Below are positions 43,000-51,249 of a stretch of 64,000 nt of DNA, one piece after another. The first letter of the stretch is position 1; each line of letters opens with the position of its first letter. The notes beneath the pieces were generated by a model. The model was not told the DNA's origin, made no database searches, and saw only the letters and a list, made by a program, of their open reading frames with translations. The DNA comes from Lactobacillus sp. (lineage in GTDB: Bacteria; Bacillota; Bacilli; Lactobacillales; Lactobacillaceae): NCBI GenBank assembly GCA_022484695.1, contig JAKVKU010000001.1, positions 186,001-250,000 of the forward strand, written 5' to 3'. Made by a program: the position numbers and the translations under genes.

Positions 43000-43164
43000 A
43001 TGACTAAAAACATTCAAGAAACCAATATTGAAAAAAATGTCGCACAAATTCTGGCCTATCTCCAGGGCGATACTAGTCAAGTCAGGGTAGATACAGTGGT
43101 AATAGCAGATACAACGGCGCGTAAAGATTCGGATAAACAGCTTGAGAATAAGGATGTTAAATAA
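43000..43164 (+). CDS. Small acidic/polar protein of unknown function
   Basis: 54 aa, MTKNIQETNIEKNVAQILAY onward, soluble and partly helical, without a signal peptide. It has a GGGGGAATCAAG ribosome binding site before ATG 43000 and a perfect palindromic terminator 15 bases after its stop. The bracketing elements support it as a real gene. No family was recognised. Confidence 0.55.
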   Translation: MTKNIQETNIEKNVAQILAYLQGDTSQVRVDTVVIADTTARKDSDKQLENKDVK

Positions 43165-43178
43165 TGCCCGGTTGAATC

Positions 43179-43224
43179 AAGCAGCCCCATAATTATTTCC
43201 CGGGAAATAATTATGGGGCTGCTT
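43179..43224. terminator. Perfect 46-base palindrome, likely two-way terminator
   Basis: A loopless perfect inverted repeat, 23 bases on each side of a CCC|GGG centre, starting AAGCAGCCCCATAATTATTT. There is no long T-tract, so it may also be an extrusion or protein-binding site. Confidence 0.7.
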
Positions 43225-43411
43225 TGGTATTTTGCGAGTTGTCACGCAAGATTCTAATTGCAATCAGTTGTGGCTGACGCTAGACTTGGTATAAACATAG
43301 TTGAAAACAGCGGGATAAACCGAATATTCATTAATTTAAGTCATTAGACAATTTGCAAAAGGACTTTGACAGACAAAGTACCTATAAAATATTAAGCTTG
43401 GAGATGAGGTA

Positions 43412-43858
43412 ATGACTATATCAGCGAATTTGAAACTGGTCCGGCAAACTAATCATTTGACCCAAGAGGCCTTTGCTTTAGCGATCCATGTCTCACGACA
43501 AACGGTGTCAAATTGGGAAACTGGGAAAACCTATCCAGATATTGAATCATTGTTGATTATTTGCCAAGTTTTTGCGGTGGATCTTAGAGAACTGGTGGGG
43601 GCGATACCAGCTCAAGAAAGGGTCAATATAGCGCGGCGAGATAAAAGACGGTTGAAACTCAATGCAACTGTTATGGGCATTACCCTCATTTTATTTTTAG
43701 GCAGTCTTTGTTTGGTGGCTAAATTGGGCGTCGGTGCCATGGTGCTTGGCATGTTGAGCTTAGTGGGTTTGACGCTTGCCTGTGTTCAACTGGAAACCTT
43801 AAAACGAACGCATCAACTTACCAACTATAAAAAGATTCACGCTTATTTGATGAAATGA
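43412..43858 (+). CDS. XRE regulator with C-terminal membrane domain
   Basis: 148 aa. The HTH covers about residues 5-60 (LTQEAFALAIHVSRQTVSNWETGKTYPD). A membrane domain with two helices covers about 85-125, followed by a basic ending (KRTHQLTNYKKIHAYLMK). It is a membrane-tethered regulator. The downstream gene encodes a protein like its membrane half. Confidence 0.8.
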   Translation: MTISANLKLVRQTNHLTQEAFALAIHVSRQTVSNWETGKTYPDIESLLIICQVFAVDLRELVGAIPAQERVNIARRDKRRLKLNATVMGITLILFLGSLCLVAKLGVGAMVLGMLSLVGLTLACVQLETLKRTHQLTNYKKIHAYLMK

Positions 43859-43909
43859 AATATTAAGTCCAAGACCATAATGAGGGCGTTTGGACAAGGG
43901 TGAGGTGAG

Positions 43910-44158
43910 ATGATGGATAAAAATGTAGACAGCTTGAAACGTCAATTTCAGTTCTGGGCTAGCGTGATGCTTTTAGGTGGCATTATTTACTTTGCCAGTA
44001 TCTGCAATGTGCAGTCATTTGGCTTTCAATTACTGGTGCCGGCTAGCCTAGGCATGATCCTGTTGCTATCAGCGGGCTTAAGGATTGATGTCCTAAATCG
44101 CAGACATCACCTGAAGAGTTATCGCCAAATTGTGATGTTCTTCCGGAAACTATCTTAA
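43910..44158 (+). CDS. Small membrane protein resembling the membrane half of the 43412 product
   Basis: 82 aa with two membrane segments. The ending (IDVLNRRHHLKSYRQIVMFF) matches by eye the 43412 product (LETLKRTHQLTNYKKIHAYL). It lacks an HTH. A GAGGTGAG site lies upstream; ATG 43910 or 43913. It is 51 bases behind the regulator and probably in the same operon; the two could pair in the membrane. Confidence 0.65.
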   Translation: MMDKNVDSLKRQFQFWASVMLLGGIIYFASICNVQSFGFQLLVPASLGMILLLSAGLRIDVLNRRHHLKSYRQIVMFFRKLS

Positions 44159-44167
44159 AGAGTTCAA

Positions 44168-44211
44168 AAAAGCGGCTGCCCACAAAACATTGTTTTGCAG
44201 GCAGCCGCTTT
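44168..44211. terminator. Bidirectional terminator between 43910 gene and fba
   Basis: The outer stem is AAAGCGGCTGCC / GGCAGCCGCTTT, with inner CAAAAC / GTTTTG. Confidence 0.85.
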
Positions 44212-44231
44212 GATATTGCGGGGTTTAGCTA

Positions 44232-45113
44232 TTAAAGTTCTTCAGGAACTAATTTAATAGGTTTTGTACCAAACCACTTGATATGTTGTTCAACAGTATC
44301 TTGGATAGCTTTGGTACCAGGTGCTAAGACTTTACGAGGATCAAAGCCTTTTTCTAACTTGTCTTTGTCAGCTTCGAAGTACTTGCGAACTTCTTTAGCC
44401 CAAGCGATTTGTTGTTCAGTATTAACGTTAACTTTAGCAACACCTAAACTGATCGCTTTTTGGATTTGTTCAACAGGAATACCAGAACCGCCATGTAATA
44501 CTAATGGTACTGGGACAGCGTCTCTTAATTCTTCCAAACGATCGAAGTGTAAACCTTTCCAGTTGTCAGGGTATACACCGTGAATGTTACCAATACCAGC
44601 AGCTAAGAAGTCGATACCAGTGGCAGCTAATTGTTTAGCTTCTTCAACATCAGCTAATTCACCTTCACCGATAACACCGTCTTCTTCACCGCCAATAGAA
44701 CCAACTTCAGCTTCAACGGAAATGCCGCGTTCGTGAGCCAAAGCAACGATTTCTTTAGTCTTCTCTAAGTTATCTTGGAAGTCTAAATCATGACCGTCAA
44801 ACATAACAGAGTTGTAACCAGCAGCAATGGCTGCTTTGGCAGCTTCAAAGTTACCATGATCCAAATGCATGATGACAGGAACAGTGATGTGCATAGATTT
44901 GATAGTGTCTTGAACTAAGTGTTGAACTAATTCATAACCACCCATGTACTTTGCAGCACCCATAGAAGATTGGATGATGACCGGTGTATTGGTGTGTTGC
45001 GCAGCAGCCAAAATTGCCCGAGTCCATTCCAAGTTGTTCGTGTTAAATGCGCCGACTGCATAGTGACCCTTTTGGGCACCTGCAAGAATTTCTGTACCAT
45101 GTACTAAAGACAT
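44232..45113 (-). CDS. fba: Class II fructose-bisphosphate aldolase
   Basis: Cleaves fructose 1,6-bisphosphate in glycolysis; zinc-dependent. 293 aa from ATG 45113 (GGAGG, 8 nt). Zinc and catalytic signatures: VIMHLDHGNFEAAKAAI near residues 79-95, SVEAEVGSIGGEEDG near 130, and LVLHGGSGIP near 205. Codon use is strongly biased, as expected of a highly expressed gene. Confidence 0.97.
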   Translation of the reverse strand: MSLVHGTEILAGAQKGHYAVGAFNTNNLEWTRAILAAAQHTNTPVIIQSSMGAAKYMGGYELVQHLVQDTIKSMHITVPVIMHLDHGNFEAAKAAIAAGYNSVMFDGHDLDFQDNLEKTKEIVALAHERGISVEAEVGSIGGEEDGVIGEGELADVEEAKQLAATGIDFLAAGIGNIHGVYPDNWKGLHFDRLEELRDAVPVPLVLHGGSGIPVEQIQKAISLGVAKVNVNTEQQIAWAKEVRKYFEADKDKLEKGFDPRKVLAPGTKAIQDTVEQHIKWFGTKPIKLVPEEL

Positions 45114-45402
45114 TATAATAGCCTCCAAATAAAATGTATTTCTCTCTTAGTTTATCATTATTTTCCAAACATTGAAATAACTTTCCCAATGTTTCTGAAA
45201 AAACTTTAAATTTCATGAGAGATTTTTAGTAGCGTCTAAGCTTGTAAATCTTGATATGACTGCTTGTTATCAGTACAATCAGCCGTATTTCTTTGAGAAT
45301 TATAGTTTTTTTTAAGTATTGGACAAATTATTCCTGGGGGACTTACAATATCAATATTTTGATAAATAGCTCAAAAAATCACAATTTTCCACCTAAAGAT
45401 GC
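45114..45402. other. Intergenic region upstream of fba
   Basis: About 290 AT-rich bases. The right part is downstream of the 45403 gene and the left part should hold the fba promoter; I see no gene and no clear terminator. Confidence 0.4.
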
Positions 45403-45768
45403 CTAAGAGGCACCTTCTGCACCGGGGATTGCTTTGATTTGGTCAATAATGCCATCGAACTGTTTGACCAATTGCAGGTATTGTTCGATTTCATCCCCAT
45501 ACTTTTGATTAAAACTGTCTAACCCATTGCCGGCAAATTCGTACTCATAATTGAAGATGCCTTCATAAACCTTGGCAAATTCAGCCAATAGCGCATGGTT
45601 TTCATCGCCAGAAAGCTGTAGTGCCATTTGAATCACCCGAAAATCCGTATAAGCCAACTCAAATTGAACGGCCCAAGCCCGCATAAATGGATGCTGGGCT
45701 TGGATGTGTAAAAAGTGATGATCCACAGTCCACTGCAAGCGTTCAATTGATTTTTTCACATCTAACAT
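45403..45768 (-). CDS. Helical protein of unknown function
   Basis: 121 aa, predicted nearly all helical, rich in aromatic residues (YTDFRVIQMALQ, then FNYEYEFAGNGLDSFNQKYGDE). It is soluble without a signal peptide. GGAGG lies upstream with three close ATG codons (45777, 45774, 45768); the last gives the best spacing. Not recognised. Confidence 0.6.
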   Translation of the reverse strand: MLDVKKSIERLQWTVDHHFLHIQAQHPFMRAWAVQFELAYTDFRVIQMALQLSGDENHALLAEFAKVYEGIFNYEYEFAGNGLDSFNQKYGDEIEQYLQLVKQFDGIIDQIKAIPGAEGAS

Positions 45769-45980
45769 AGGCATCATTCCTCCAATAATATTGATAGCCC
45801 TATTTTACCCCCATAACGGCCGCTGTTGCGACCATAACGCCTTGGAAGTGGGCAAATTAATGACCGGGCCTTGGTAGCAGCCAGCTAGTTGTCACAATTA
45901 TGAAGGCCTTTCCATGCTTATTTGAGCCAGATTGGTTATAATGACGATATAATCAATTCTCAATTCTAGGAGGTTTTCAC

Positions 45981-46973
45981 ATGACTTATGTCCCAGCAGC
46001 AGATCGTTATGACCACGTGCCCATTCGGCGGGTGGGTAAGACTGGCTTACAATTACCAATTTTTGCACTAGGGTTATGGCATAACTTTGGGAACCACGCG
46101 AATTTAGCGGATTCGCGGGATACGGTCTTAGCAGCCTTTGACCAGGGCATTTTTCACTTTGACCTGGCGGATAACTACGGTCCGGAAAAGGGGACCGCTG
46201 AAGAGACCTTTGGCCAGATTTTAGACCATGACTTGCGGCCTTATCGCGACGAACTGGTGGTATCCACCAAGGCCGGCTTTGAAATGTGGCCCGGGCCTTA
46301 TGGGTCCATGGGCTCTAAAAAATCCCTGATCGCTAATCTGGATCATAGTCTCAAGCGCCTGCGGTTAGACTATGTGGATATTTTTTACTCCCACCAACCA
46401 GACCCGAATACGGCTTTTGAAGAAACGGCGGATACCATGGCCCAGATCGTTCGCAGCGGGAAGGCTTTGTACATCGGGATTTCTAATTACAACACGGCCC
46501 AGATGAAAGAAATGGCCGGGTTATTGAAGGAACGCCATGTCCCATATGTGTTGAATCAATTCTCTTATAATATGCTGAACCAAGAAGCCGCTGATACGGG
46601 GCTATTGACTGCCGCCAAAGAACTGGGGGGCGGGGTGATCGCCTATGGACCAGTGGCCGAGGGCTTGTTGTCGGACCGCTATTTAACGGGCATCCCGGCG
46701 GACTTCCCAATTCACCGCACCAATAAGTATTTGTTTGATGAGGGCACGGACAAAGTGGCGGCTAAATTAAGGCAATTAAATGACCTGGCCCAGGGTCGTC
46801 AGCAAACCTTAGCCCAGATGTCCTTGGCTTGGTTATTAAAGGATCAAGTGGTGACTAGTGTGATTTTAGGGACTTCTAAGATCGAGCATTTGGTGGACAA
46901 CATCAAAGCTGCCCAGCACTTAGACTTCACTCAAGATGAACTAGACCAAATTCAAAAAATTATTAAAGGCTAA
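45981..46973 (+). CDS. Aldo/keto reductase (YghZ/KvbB-like)
   Basis: 330 aa. The catalytic tetrad context is visible: FHFDLADNYGP near residues 53-63 (Asp, Tyr), VVSTKAGFEMWPGPYGSMGS near 94, and DYVDIFYSHQPDP near 132-144. NADPH-binding residues lie near SVILGTSKIEHLVDN at the end. It reduces small aldehydes; the substrate is not known. AGGAGG precedes ATG 45981. Confidence 0.9.
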   Translation: MTYVPAADRYDHVPIRRVGKTGLQLPIFALGLWHNFGNHANLADSRDTVLAAFDQGIFHFDLADNYGPEKGTAEETFGQILDHDLRPYRDELVVSTKAGFEMWPGPYGSMGSKKSLIANLDHSLKRLRLDYVDIFYSHQPDPNTAFEETADTMAQIVRSGKALYIGISNYNTAQMKEMAGLLKERHVPYVLNQFSYNMLNQEAADTGLLTAAKELGGGVIAYGPVAEGLLSDRYLTGIPADFPIHRTNKYLFDEGTDKVAAKLRQLNDLAQGRQQTLAQMSLAWLLKDQVVTSVILGTSKIEHLVDNIKAAQHLDFTQDELDQIQKIIKG

Positions 46974-46984
46974 ATAGGCAAATT

Positions 46985-47027
46985 AAAACGGGATTCAGAC
47001 TGAAAATGGTCTGAATCCCGTTTTTTA
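46985..47027. terminator. Bidirectional terminator between aldo/keto reductase and lactate oxidase genes
   Basis: A perfect 16-base stem AAAACGGGATTCAGAC / GTCTGAATCCCGTTTT with an 8-base loop and T residues on the right. Confidence 0.9.
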
Positions 47028-47057
47028 TCAGGTTTATTTAAAAATTAATACACTAGA

Positions 47058-48167
47058 TTAATAGTGAATATGCAATAGTTTTGCTTTCTTAACGTCTTCA
47101 ATAGTCTTGGTGCCGGCTAATTGCATATCGATCTTCAATTCACCGTTGAGTTCCTCAAAGACGGATTGCACACCTTGGGCACCACCTAGAGCTAACCCGT
47201 AAATCACCGGCCGGCCCATGGCGACTAAATCGGCCCCGGAAGCTAAGGCTTTAAAGACGTGGGAACCCCGGCGCACGCCACTATCAAAGATAATGGGTAC
47301 CCGGTGGTCAACGGCTTTGGCAACGTCGGCTAACACGTCAAAGGAAGCAGGGCCGCCGTTTAATTGCCGGCCACCGTGGTTAGAAACGTAGATGCCTTTA
47401 GCCCCAGCACCGATGGCAAATAGGGCGTCTTCAGGAGATTGGATCCCTTTGACGATTACCGGTAGGTCGGTGTAGTCGGCAATGCGTTTAACGTCGGCTG
47501 CGCTGATTTTTTGGGCAGCAGCGGCGTAAATTTCGGCGATACCTTTACCGGAGCCATCCCCTTCAGAGTATTCGGTTAAGTTAGCCATGGGGATTGGGAA
47601 TTGGAACTTATTGCGCAAATCAGCTTCCCGGTAGCCATCTACTGTGGCATCCACGGTCAAGATGATGGCTTTCACGCCGGCTGCTTTAGCTTGGTCCAAC
47701 AAGTGATTATTGAAATCCCAGTCTTTGCTCATATAAAGTTGGAAGAACTGGGGGGCACCGTTGCCAGCTGCGGCGGTGTCGGCAATGGAGGTGGATGAAT
47801 AAGTACTTTGGGCCATTAAAGCACCCGCAGCGGCCACCCCTTTAGCCGTGTCCACTTCACCTTTGGCGTGGGCTAAGCCTTGGGCTGCTGTGGGGGCCAT
47901 CATAATGGGTGTCTTCAAATTTAAACCAAATACGGTTGTATCCGTTTCAGGATCGTCCATGTCCGTCAAAGCGCGGGGCACGATTTGGGCGTGCTCAAAG
48001 GCGTTAGTATTTTCTCTTAAAGTCCATTCATCTTCAGAGCCGCCGCTGATGTAACCAAAGCCGCCTTTAGGAATAATGGCCTTTGCCTGAGCTTCTAATT
48101 CATTTAAGTTAATAATATCGAGTTTTTCTTCCCGATCGCTTTGTTCGTAACCATTCGTAATTGTCAA
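47058..48167 (-). CDS. lox: L-lactate oxidase (FMN-dependent alpha-hydroxy acid oxidase)
   Basis: Oxidises L-lactate to pyruvate with O2, producing H2O2. 369 aa from TTG 48167 (GGAGG, 8 nt). FMN-family blocks: IIPKGGFGYISGGSEDEWT near residues 28-46, VKGIQSPEDAL near 230, SNHGGRQLNGGPASFDVL near 255 with the catalytic His and Arg, and IFDSGVRRGSHVFKALASGAD near 285. It closely resembles Aerococcus lactate oxidase. Two cre-like sites lie upstream, so catabolite control is likely. Confidence 0.9.
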   Translation of the reverse strand: MTITNGYEQSDREEKLDIINLNELEAQAKAIIPKGGFGYISGGSEDEWTLRENTNAFEHAQIVPRALTDMDDPETDTTVFGLNLKTPIMMAPTAAQGLAHAKGEVDTAKGVAAAGALMAQSTYSSTSIADTAAAGNGAPQFFQLYMSKDWDFNNHLLDQAKAAGVKAIILTVDATVDGYREADLRNKFQFPIPMANLTEYSEGDGSGKGIAEIYAAAAQKISAADVKRIADYTDLPVIVKGIQSPEDALFAIGAGAKGIYVSNHGGRQLNGGPASFDVLADVAKAVDHRVPIIFDSGVRRGSHVFKALASGADLVAMGRPVIYGLALGGAQGVQSVFEELNGELKIDMQLAGTKTIEDVKKAKLLHIHY

Positions 48168-48207
48168 TTTGAAAACCTCCAACAAGTGAATTTCATGTAC
48201 AAGTTCT

Positions 48208-48293
48208 ATTATAATCACTTACAAAAAGTAAGCAAGCGCTTTTTGCCAATTAATTGTCATAATTTTCAAAAATATTTATAGAAAGCGATTACA
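48208..48293 (-). promoter_or_regulatory. Lactate oxidase promoter with cre-like sites
   Basis: On the minus strand TTGCTT (48235-48230), a 16-base spacer and TATAAT (48213-48208). A cre-like AAAAGCGCTTGCTTA overlaps the -35, and a second, GAAAGCGATTACA, lies at 48281-48293. Both resemble the CcpA consensus, so repression by preferred sugars is expected. Confidence 0.55.
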
Positions 48294-48303
48294 TATACTT
48301 ATT

Positions 48304-48334
48304 AAAAAAACCCAGATTCCGATTGGAATCTGGG
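48304..48334 (-). terminator. Terminator of pyrD
   Basis: A perfect 10-base stem CCCAGATTCC / GGAATCTGGG with a 4-base loop; the A7 on its left reads as T7 on the minus strand. Confidence 0.9.
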
Positions 48335-48344
48335 CAGATACGGG

Positions 48345-49283
48345 CTATAGTTCTTTTAAGTTATTCTTAAAATCACGCAGGTCATGGTAATCTTTTTGAA
48401 CCATCACGTCACTGAGTTCTTGGGTCAAGCGGGCAAAGACATCTGGGCCATCCTTGGCCAACTGGGTCCCCACTTGGACCAGGTCAGCTCCAGCTAAGAT
48501 ATGGGCGAAGACATCAGCCCCAGTTTGCACGCCGCCAGTGCCAATAATGGCGATACTATCATTTAAGCGTTGTCTGAAGGCATGTACGTTGGCTAAAGCG
48601 GTGGGCAGGACATAAGCGCCGCCTAAACCGCCAAAACCGCCCTTAGGCTTAATCGCTACGGTTTCAGAATCCACGTCAATATATAAGCCGTTACCCACAC
48701 TGTTGATGGTGTTGATGTAGGCCAGGGGATATTGGTTGAGGATTTTAGCCACGATGTCAAATTGGGCCAGGTCAAAGTAAGGGGGTAATTTCACACCCAG
48801 GGGTTTGTGGAACAGCTTAAAGGCTGAATCCAGCATTTTTTCGGTGGCTTCGAAGTCATAGGCCACTTGGGGTTTGCCGGGGACGTTGGGGCAAGATAGG
48901 TTCAATTCCGTGAAGCCGTTGAAGTCGCTTTGATCCACTTGGGCCAACATATCTAAATCCTCTTGCATGCTGATGCCGGCCACGGATAGGAATAAGGTGG
49001 GGACATCGGCTTGTTTTTGCTTAGCTAAGACATAGTCTAAATAATAAGCCAAGCCTTCATTGGGCAAGCCCATGGAGTTGATACTGCCCAAAGCCAGGCT
49101 GCGGTAACGGGGCTTGGGATTGCCTTGGCGATAGGCCATGGTGGCACTCTTGGTGACTAAGGTACCGGCACTAGAAGCTAAGAGTTCATCTAGCTCAGTA
49201 GTGGTATAACAATGGACGCCCGAAGCGTTCATTAGAGGATTAGCAAAGGTGTGATTTTGAAACGTTGCGGATAAGTTGACCAA
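48345..49283 (-). CDS. pyrD: Dihydroorotate dehydrogenase, class 1A (fumarate type)
   Basis: Fourth step of pyrimidine synthesis. 312 aa from TTG 49283 with GGGAG nine bases upstream. FMN signatures: [19 protein letters not shown] near 42, [17 protein letters not shown] near 68, the catalytic Cys in [13 protein letters not shown] near 130, and [17 protein letters not shown] near 252. The soluble homodimeric form uses fumarate. It is encoded alone, away from other pyr genes. Confidence 0.93.
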   Translation of the reverse strand: MVNLSATFQNHTFANPLMNASGVHCYTTTELDELLASSAGTLVTKSATMAYRQGNPKPRYRSLALGSINSMGLPNEGLAYYLDYVLAKQKQADVPTLFLSVAGISMQEDLDMLAQVDQSDFNGFTELNLSCPNVPGKPQVAYDFEATEKMLDSAFKLFHKPLGVKLPPYFDLAQFDIVAKILNQYPLAYINTINSVGNGLYIDVDSETVAIKPKGGFGGLGGAYVLPTALANVHAFRQRLNDSIAIIGTGGVQTGADVFAHILAGADLVQVGTQLAKDGPDVFARLTQELSDVMVQKDYHDLRDFKNNLKEL

Positions 49284-49407
49284 GTGAAAAGACTCCCTTC
49301 AAATTTTGCATTCGTTCTATTTAAGCACAACCCAGGCGAACTTGCAATTTTTTTAGTAACGTCTGTTATAATATTAAAGTTAGAGATTTTTTAAAGGAGG
49401 GGACGGC

Positions 49408-50586
49408 GTGGCTAGAGCCAAACGATTTTTATTAACTTTTTTATTGGGGACTTTGAGTGCATTTGGCCCCTTATCCATGGATATGTACTTACCAGCTTTG
49501 CCGGACCTACAAGCCAACTTACATACCAGCCAATCTTTGGCCCAGTTGTCCATCACCGCTTGCCTGTTGGGCTTAGCCATTGGCCAAGTTTTTGTGGGGC
49601 CCATTAGTGACCGCTTTGGCCGTCGCTGGCCCTTATTGATCGGGGTGGGCTTTTATGCCTTGACCAGTTTCGTGATTGTGGGGGTGACCCAGATCAGCAC
49701 CTTGATCGTCTTACGCTTTATCCAAGGCCTAGGGGGGTCGGCGGGGCAAGTATTATCCCGCTCCATTGCCCGGGACCAGTTTTCCGGGAAGTCTTTGGCC
49801 CGTTTCATGGCCATCTTAATGTCCATCAACGGGGTCTTTCCAATCATCGCCCCCTTATTTGGCGGCCTGGTCATCCGCTTCACCAACTGGCAGGGGATTT
49901 TTATGATTCTAGGGATCATTGGGGTTATTTTGGTATTATGTGTGTTATTTTTCCTCAAGGAGACCCTGCCCAAGGCCAAACGCAGTCGCAGCACCGGCCA
50001 TGCCTTTAAGGAAATGGGAGAATTAGTCTTAGATGGGGGCTTTATGAAATATGCCCTGGGCCAAGGCTTTGTCATGGGGGCCTTGTTTGTGTATATCGCC
50101 GGGTCTTCCTTTGTCTTCCAGCAGATTTATCATTTATCCCCACAGATGTTTAGCTTCATCTACGCCATCAATGGCATCAGTTTAGTCCTGGGCAGCAATA
50201 TTGTAGGCCGCTTGGTAACGAACCTCTCAGAAGAACGGATTTTACGGGTAGGCATTTTATTCGGCGTCAGCGTCACCGGTCTGTTGAGCCTGAGCTTGAT
50301 TTTGGGGACAAATATGTATGTGTTGATGATCGGGCTGTTGCTGATGGTCTTTGGCATCGGGATCGTGAATACCACGGCCACCTCACTGGCCATGAATGCC
50401 GAGGGGGATAAGGCCGGCGGCGCCTCAGCTTTATTAGGCTTATCCATGAACGCCATTGGCGGCCTAGCTACGCCCTTGGTGGGCTTGTTTGGCAGTCATT
50501 CCCAAGTACCCATGGTCTTATTAATGTTCACGGCTGAAGTTATTGGCTTTTTGATTTATACTGGGTTTACCAAACGGTTGGCGTAA
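49408..50586 (+). CDS. MFS exporter, Bcr/CflA family
   Basis: 392 aa from GTG 49408 with AAAGGAGG upstream. 12 membrane segments. The opening FGPLSMDMYLPALPDL and the loop GPISDRFGRRWPLLIG are typical of Bcr/CflA drug exporters. The small membrane gene downstream is probably co-transcribed (13 bases). Confidence 0.9.
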   Translation: MARAKRFLLTFLLGTLSAFGPLSMDMYLPALPDLQANLHTSQSLAQLSITACLLGLAIGQVFVGPISDRFGRRWPLLIGVGFYALTSFVIVGVTQISTLIVLRFIQGLGGSAGQVLSRSIARDQFSGKSLARFMAILMSINGVFPIIAPLFGGLVIRFTNWQGIFMILGIIGVILVLCVLFFLKETLPKAKRSRSTGHAFKEMGELVLDGGFMKYALGQGFVMGALFVYIAGSSFVFQQIYHLSPQMFSFIYAINGISLVLGSNIVGRLVTNLSEERILRVGILFGVSVTGLLSLSLILGTNMYVLMIGLLLMVFGIGIVNTTATSLAMNAEGDKAGGASALLGLSMNAIGGLATPLVGLFGSHSQVPMVLLMFTAEVIGFLIYTGFTKRLA

Positions 50587-50599
50587 GGAGGTCAACGTG

Positions 50600-50836
50600 A
50601 TGAAACCCATTGATTCAAAAACGATGTATCTGCGCTTGTCACTGTATTTTCGTCTAGTTTTGCCCCTCGCTGGCGTAATTCTCTTTGTCGTCTCAGCGCT
50701 TTTCTTTGTGGGAGTCAAAGGCTATCGGGGCTTAGATATTTGGCTATTTTGCGCCTTGCCTTTAATTGCCAACCTGGTGATCGGACTACCGGCCTGGGTG
50801 GTTTATTTTTGGCGGCGTCGACAGAAATCCAAATAG
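50600..50836 (+). CDS. Small membrane protein downstream of the Bcr-type exporter
   Basis: 78 aa from ATG 50600 (or GTG 50597) with GGAGG upstream. Two hydrophobic segments and a basic end RRRQKSK. Unknown function; its operon position suggests an accessory role, unproven. Confidence 0.6.
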   Translation: MKPIDSKTMYLRLSLYFRLVLPLAGVILFVVSALFFVGVKGYRGLDIWLFCALPLIANLVIGLPAWVVYFWRRRQKSK

Positions 50837-50843
50837 TGCGCAC

Positions 50844-50878
50844 AAAAAAACACAGGCCCGAAGACCTGTGTTTTTTAA
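50844..50878. terminator. Bidirectional terminator between the 50600 gene and csp
   Basis: A stem AAAACACAGG / CCTGTGTTTT with A-rich and T-rich flanks. Confidence 0.88.
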
Positions 50879-50893
50879 AGGTTGTTTAACGAA

Positions 50894-51094
50894 TTAAAGT
50901 TTAACAACGTTTGCAGCTTGTGGGCCACGATCGCTTTGTTCAACGTCAAAAGATACTTTTTGACCTTCGTCAAGAGATTTGTAACCGTCACTTTGGATAG
51001 CAGAGAAGTGAACGAAAATGTCGTTGCCTTCGTCTGTAGTAATAAAGCCGAAACCTTTGTCTGCGTTAAACCATTTAACTGTACCGTTTTGCAT
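50894..51094 (-). CDS. csp: Cold-shock protein (CspA family)
   Basis: 66-aa OB-fold nucleic acid chaperone. RNP1 is KGFGFI (residues 13-18) and RNP2 is DIFVHF (near 25-30). Single gene with a strong terminator; about 155 bases upstream are free of genes, compatible with a long leader. Confidence 0.96.
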   Translation of the reverse strand: MQNGTVKWFNADKGFGFITTDEGNDIFVHFSAIQSDGYKSLDEGQKVSFDVEQSDRGPQAANVVKL

Positions 51095-51249
51095 GTGTAT
51101 AAATTCCTTTCAATAACAAACCTTGAGTAACAAACAACTGGTAACCTTTGAAAGAAATCTATAAAGCAAAAACTTATAAAATCCGTTCCATCAATTACTG
51201 TTTATTACTATAACATGTTAAATTAAATAAAGCAAATTTAGTTCTAAGA

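Noticed and set aside
49653-50075. 140-aa minus-strand frame within the Bcr-type exporter gene
   Set aside because: Lys/Pro-rich shadow of a membrane protein gene.
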